6,662 nucleotides of DNA from Anaerolinea sp. (GTDB lineage Bacteria; Chloroflexota; Anaerolineae; Anaerolineales; Villigracilaceae). Position numbers and translations under genes: made by a program. The notes under the pieces are model-generated. The model was given only the letters and a program-made list of their open reading frames with translations, was not told the DNA's origin and did no database searches. This document shows positions 6,608 through 6,662 of the stretch, one piece after another. How positions within the stretch are numbered: position 1 is the first letter of the stretch; every line of letters starts with the position of its first letter. Location: the NCBI GenBank assembly GCA_020720965.1, contig DYNS01000174.1, forward strand, positions 1 through 6,662, written 5' to 3'.

Positions 6608-6662
6608 ATGGCAAAGCAAAAATTTGACCGCAGCAAGCCGCACCTGAACGTAGGTACGATGG
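6608..6662 (+). CDS. tuf: Elongation factor Tu, N-terminal fragment (cut by window edge)
   Basis: Only 18 codons are present, reading MAKQKFDRSKPHLNVGTM. This matches the EF-Tu start (MAKEKFxRxKPHxNVGTIGHVDHGKT), with Met where Ile usually precedes the P-loop; the P-loop itself lies outside the window. EF-Tu carries aminoacyl-tRNA to the ribosomal A site. The ATG follows AAGGAG (6593-6598) by 9 bases and lies 33 bases after the fusA stop, so it is the next gene of the operon. Position after fusA and the N-terminal match make the call safe even though the fragment is short. Confidence 0.93.
   Translation, partial: MAKQKFDRSKPHLNVGTM

Noticed and set aside
5564..6643. 359-residue open frame on the - strand across fusA and the start of tuf
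   Set aside because: It is antisense to conserved EF-G and overlaps the tuf start. Its protein is rich in His, Phe and Gly in the way expected of an antisense shadow.

Overview
This window is a bacterial RNA-polymerase and translation-factor cluster, read entirely on the + strand. In order it holds the 3' part of rpoB (RNA polymerase beta subunit, open at the left edge), rpsL (ribosomal protein S12), rpsG (ribosomal protein S7), fusA (elongation factor G) and the first 18 codons of tuf (elongation factor Tu, cut by the right edge). The last four form the classic str operon. The reading frames are intact, each full gene has a plausible Shine-Dalgarno sequence, and coding fills almost everything; the only sizeable gap is 164 bases between rpoB and rpsL.

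The source is probably a member of Chloroflexota, perhaps Anaerolineae. This rests on recalled similarity of the protein sequences (S12 with an inserted segment before its GAPQKRGVC motif, RpoB with HKRTLSALGPGG, RpoB with a large insertion after TPVFDGA) and not on any search. Codon third positions favour C and G, which creates many long antisense open frames that are shadows.

Layout: bases 1-3363 are rpoB, with the rifampicin-pocket region near 667-760, the catalytic lysines at 2176-2202, and an extra segment of about 135 residues within 2392-2865. Bases 3364-3527 carry a strong candidate sigma70-type promoter whose -35 box overlaps the rpoB stop codon, then a near-perfect 13-bp hairpin, then an 8-T run and the rpsL ribosome binding site. 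rpsL (3528-3980), rpsG (4003-4470), fusA (4502-6574) and tuf (from 6608) follow with gaps of 22, 31 and 33 bases, which suggests one transcript.

The products work together: S12 and S7 assemble into the 30S subunit at the decoding site and in the head, EF-G drives translocation and EF-Tu delivers aminoacyl-tRNA. rpoC, which usually follows rpoB directly, is absent from this position. I see no mobile element, CRISPR array, tRNA or defence system. The observations most worth checking are the repeat-bearing insertion in RpoB, the promoter and hairpin leader in front of rpsL, the extra segment in S12, and a threonine at the RpoB position equivalent to E. coli Arg529.
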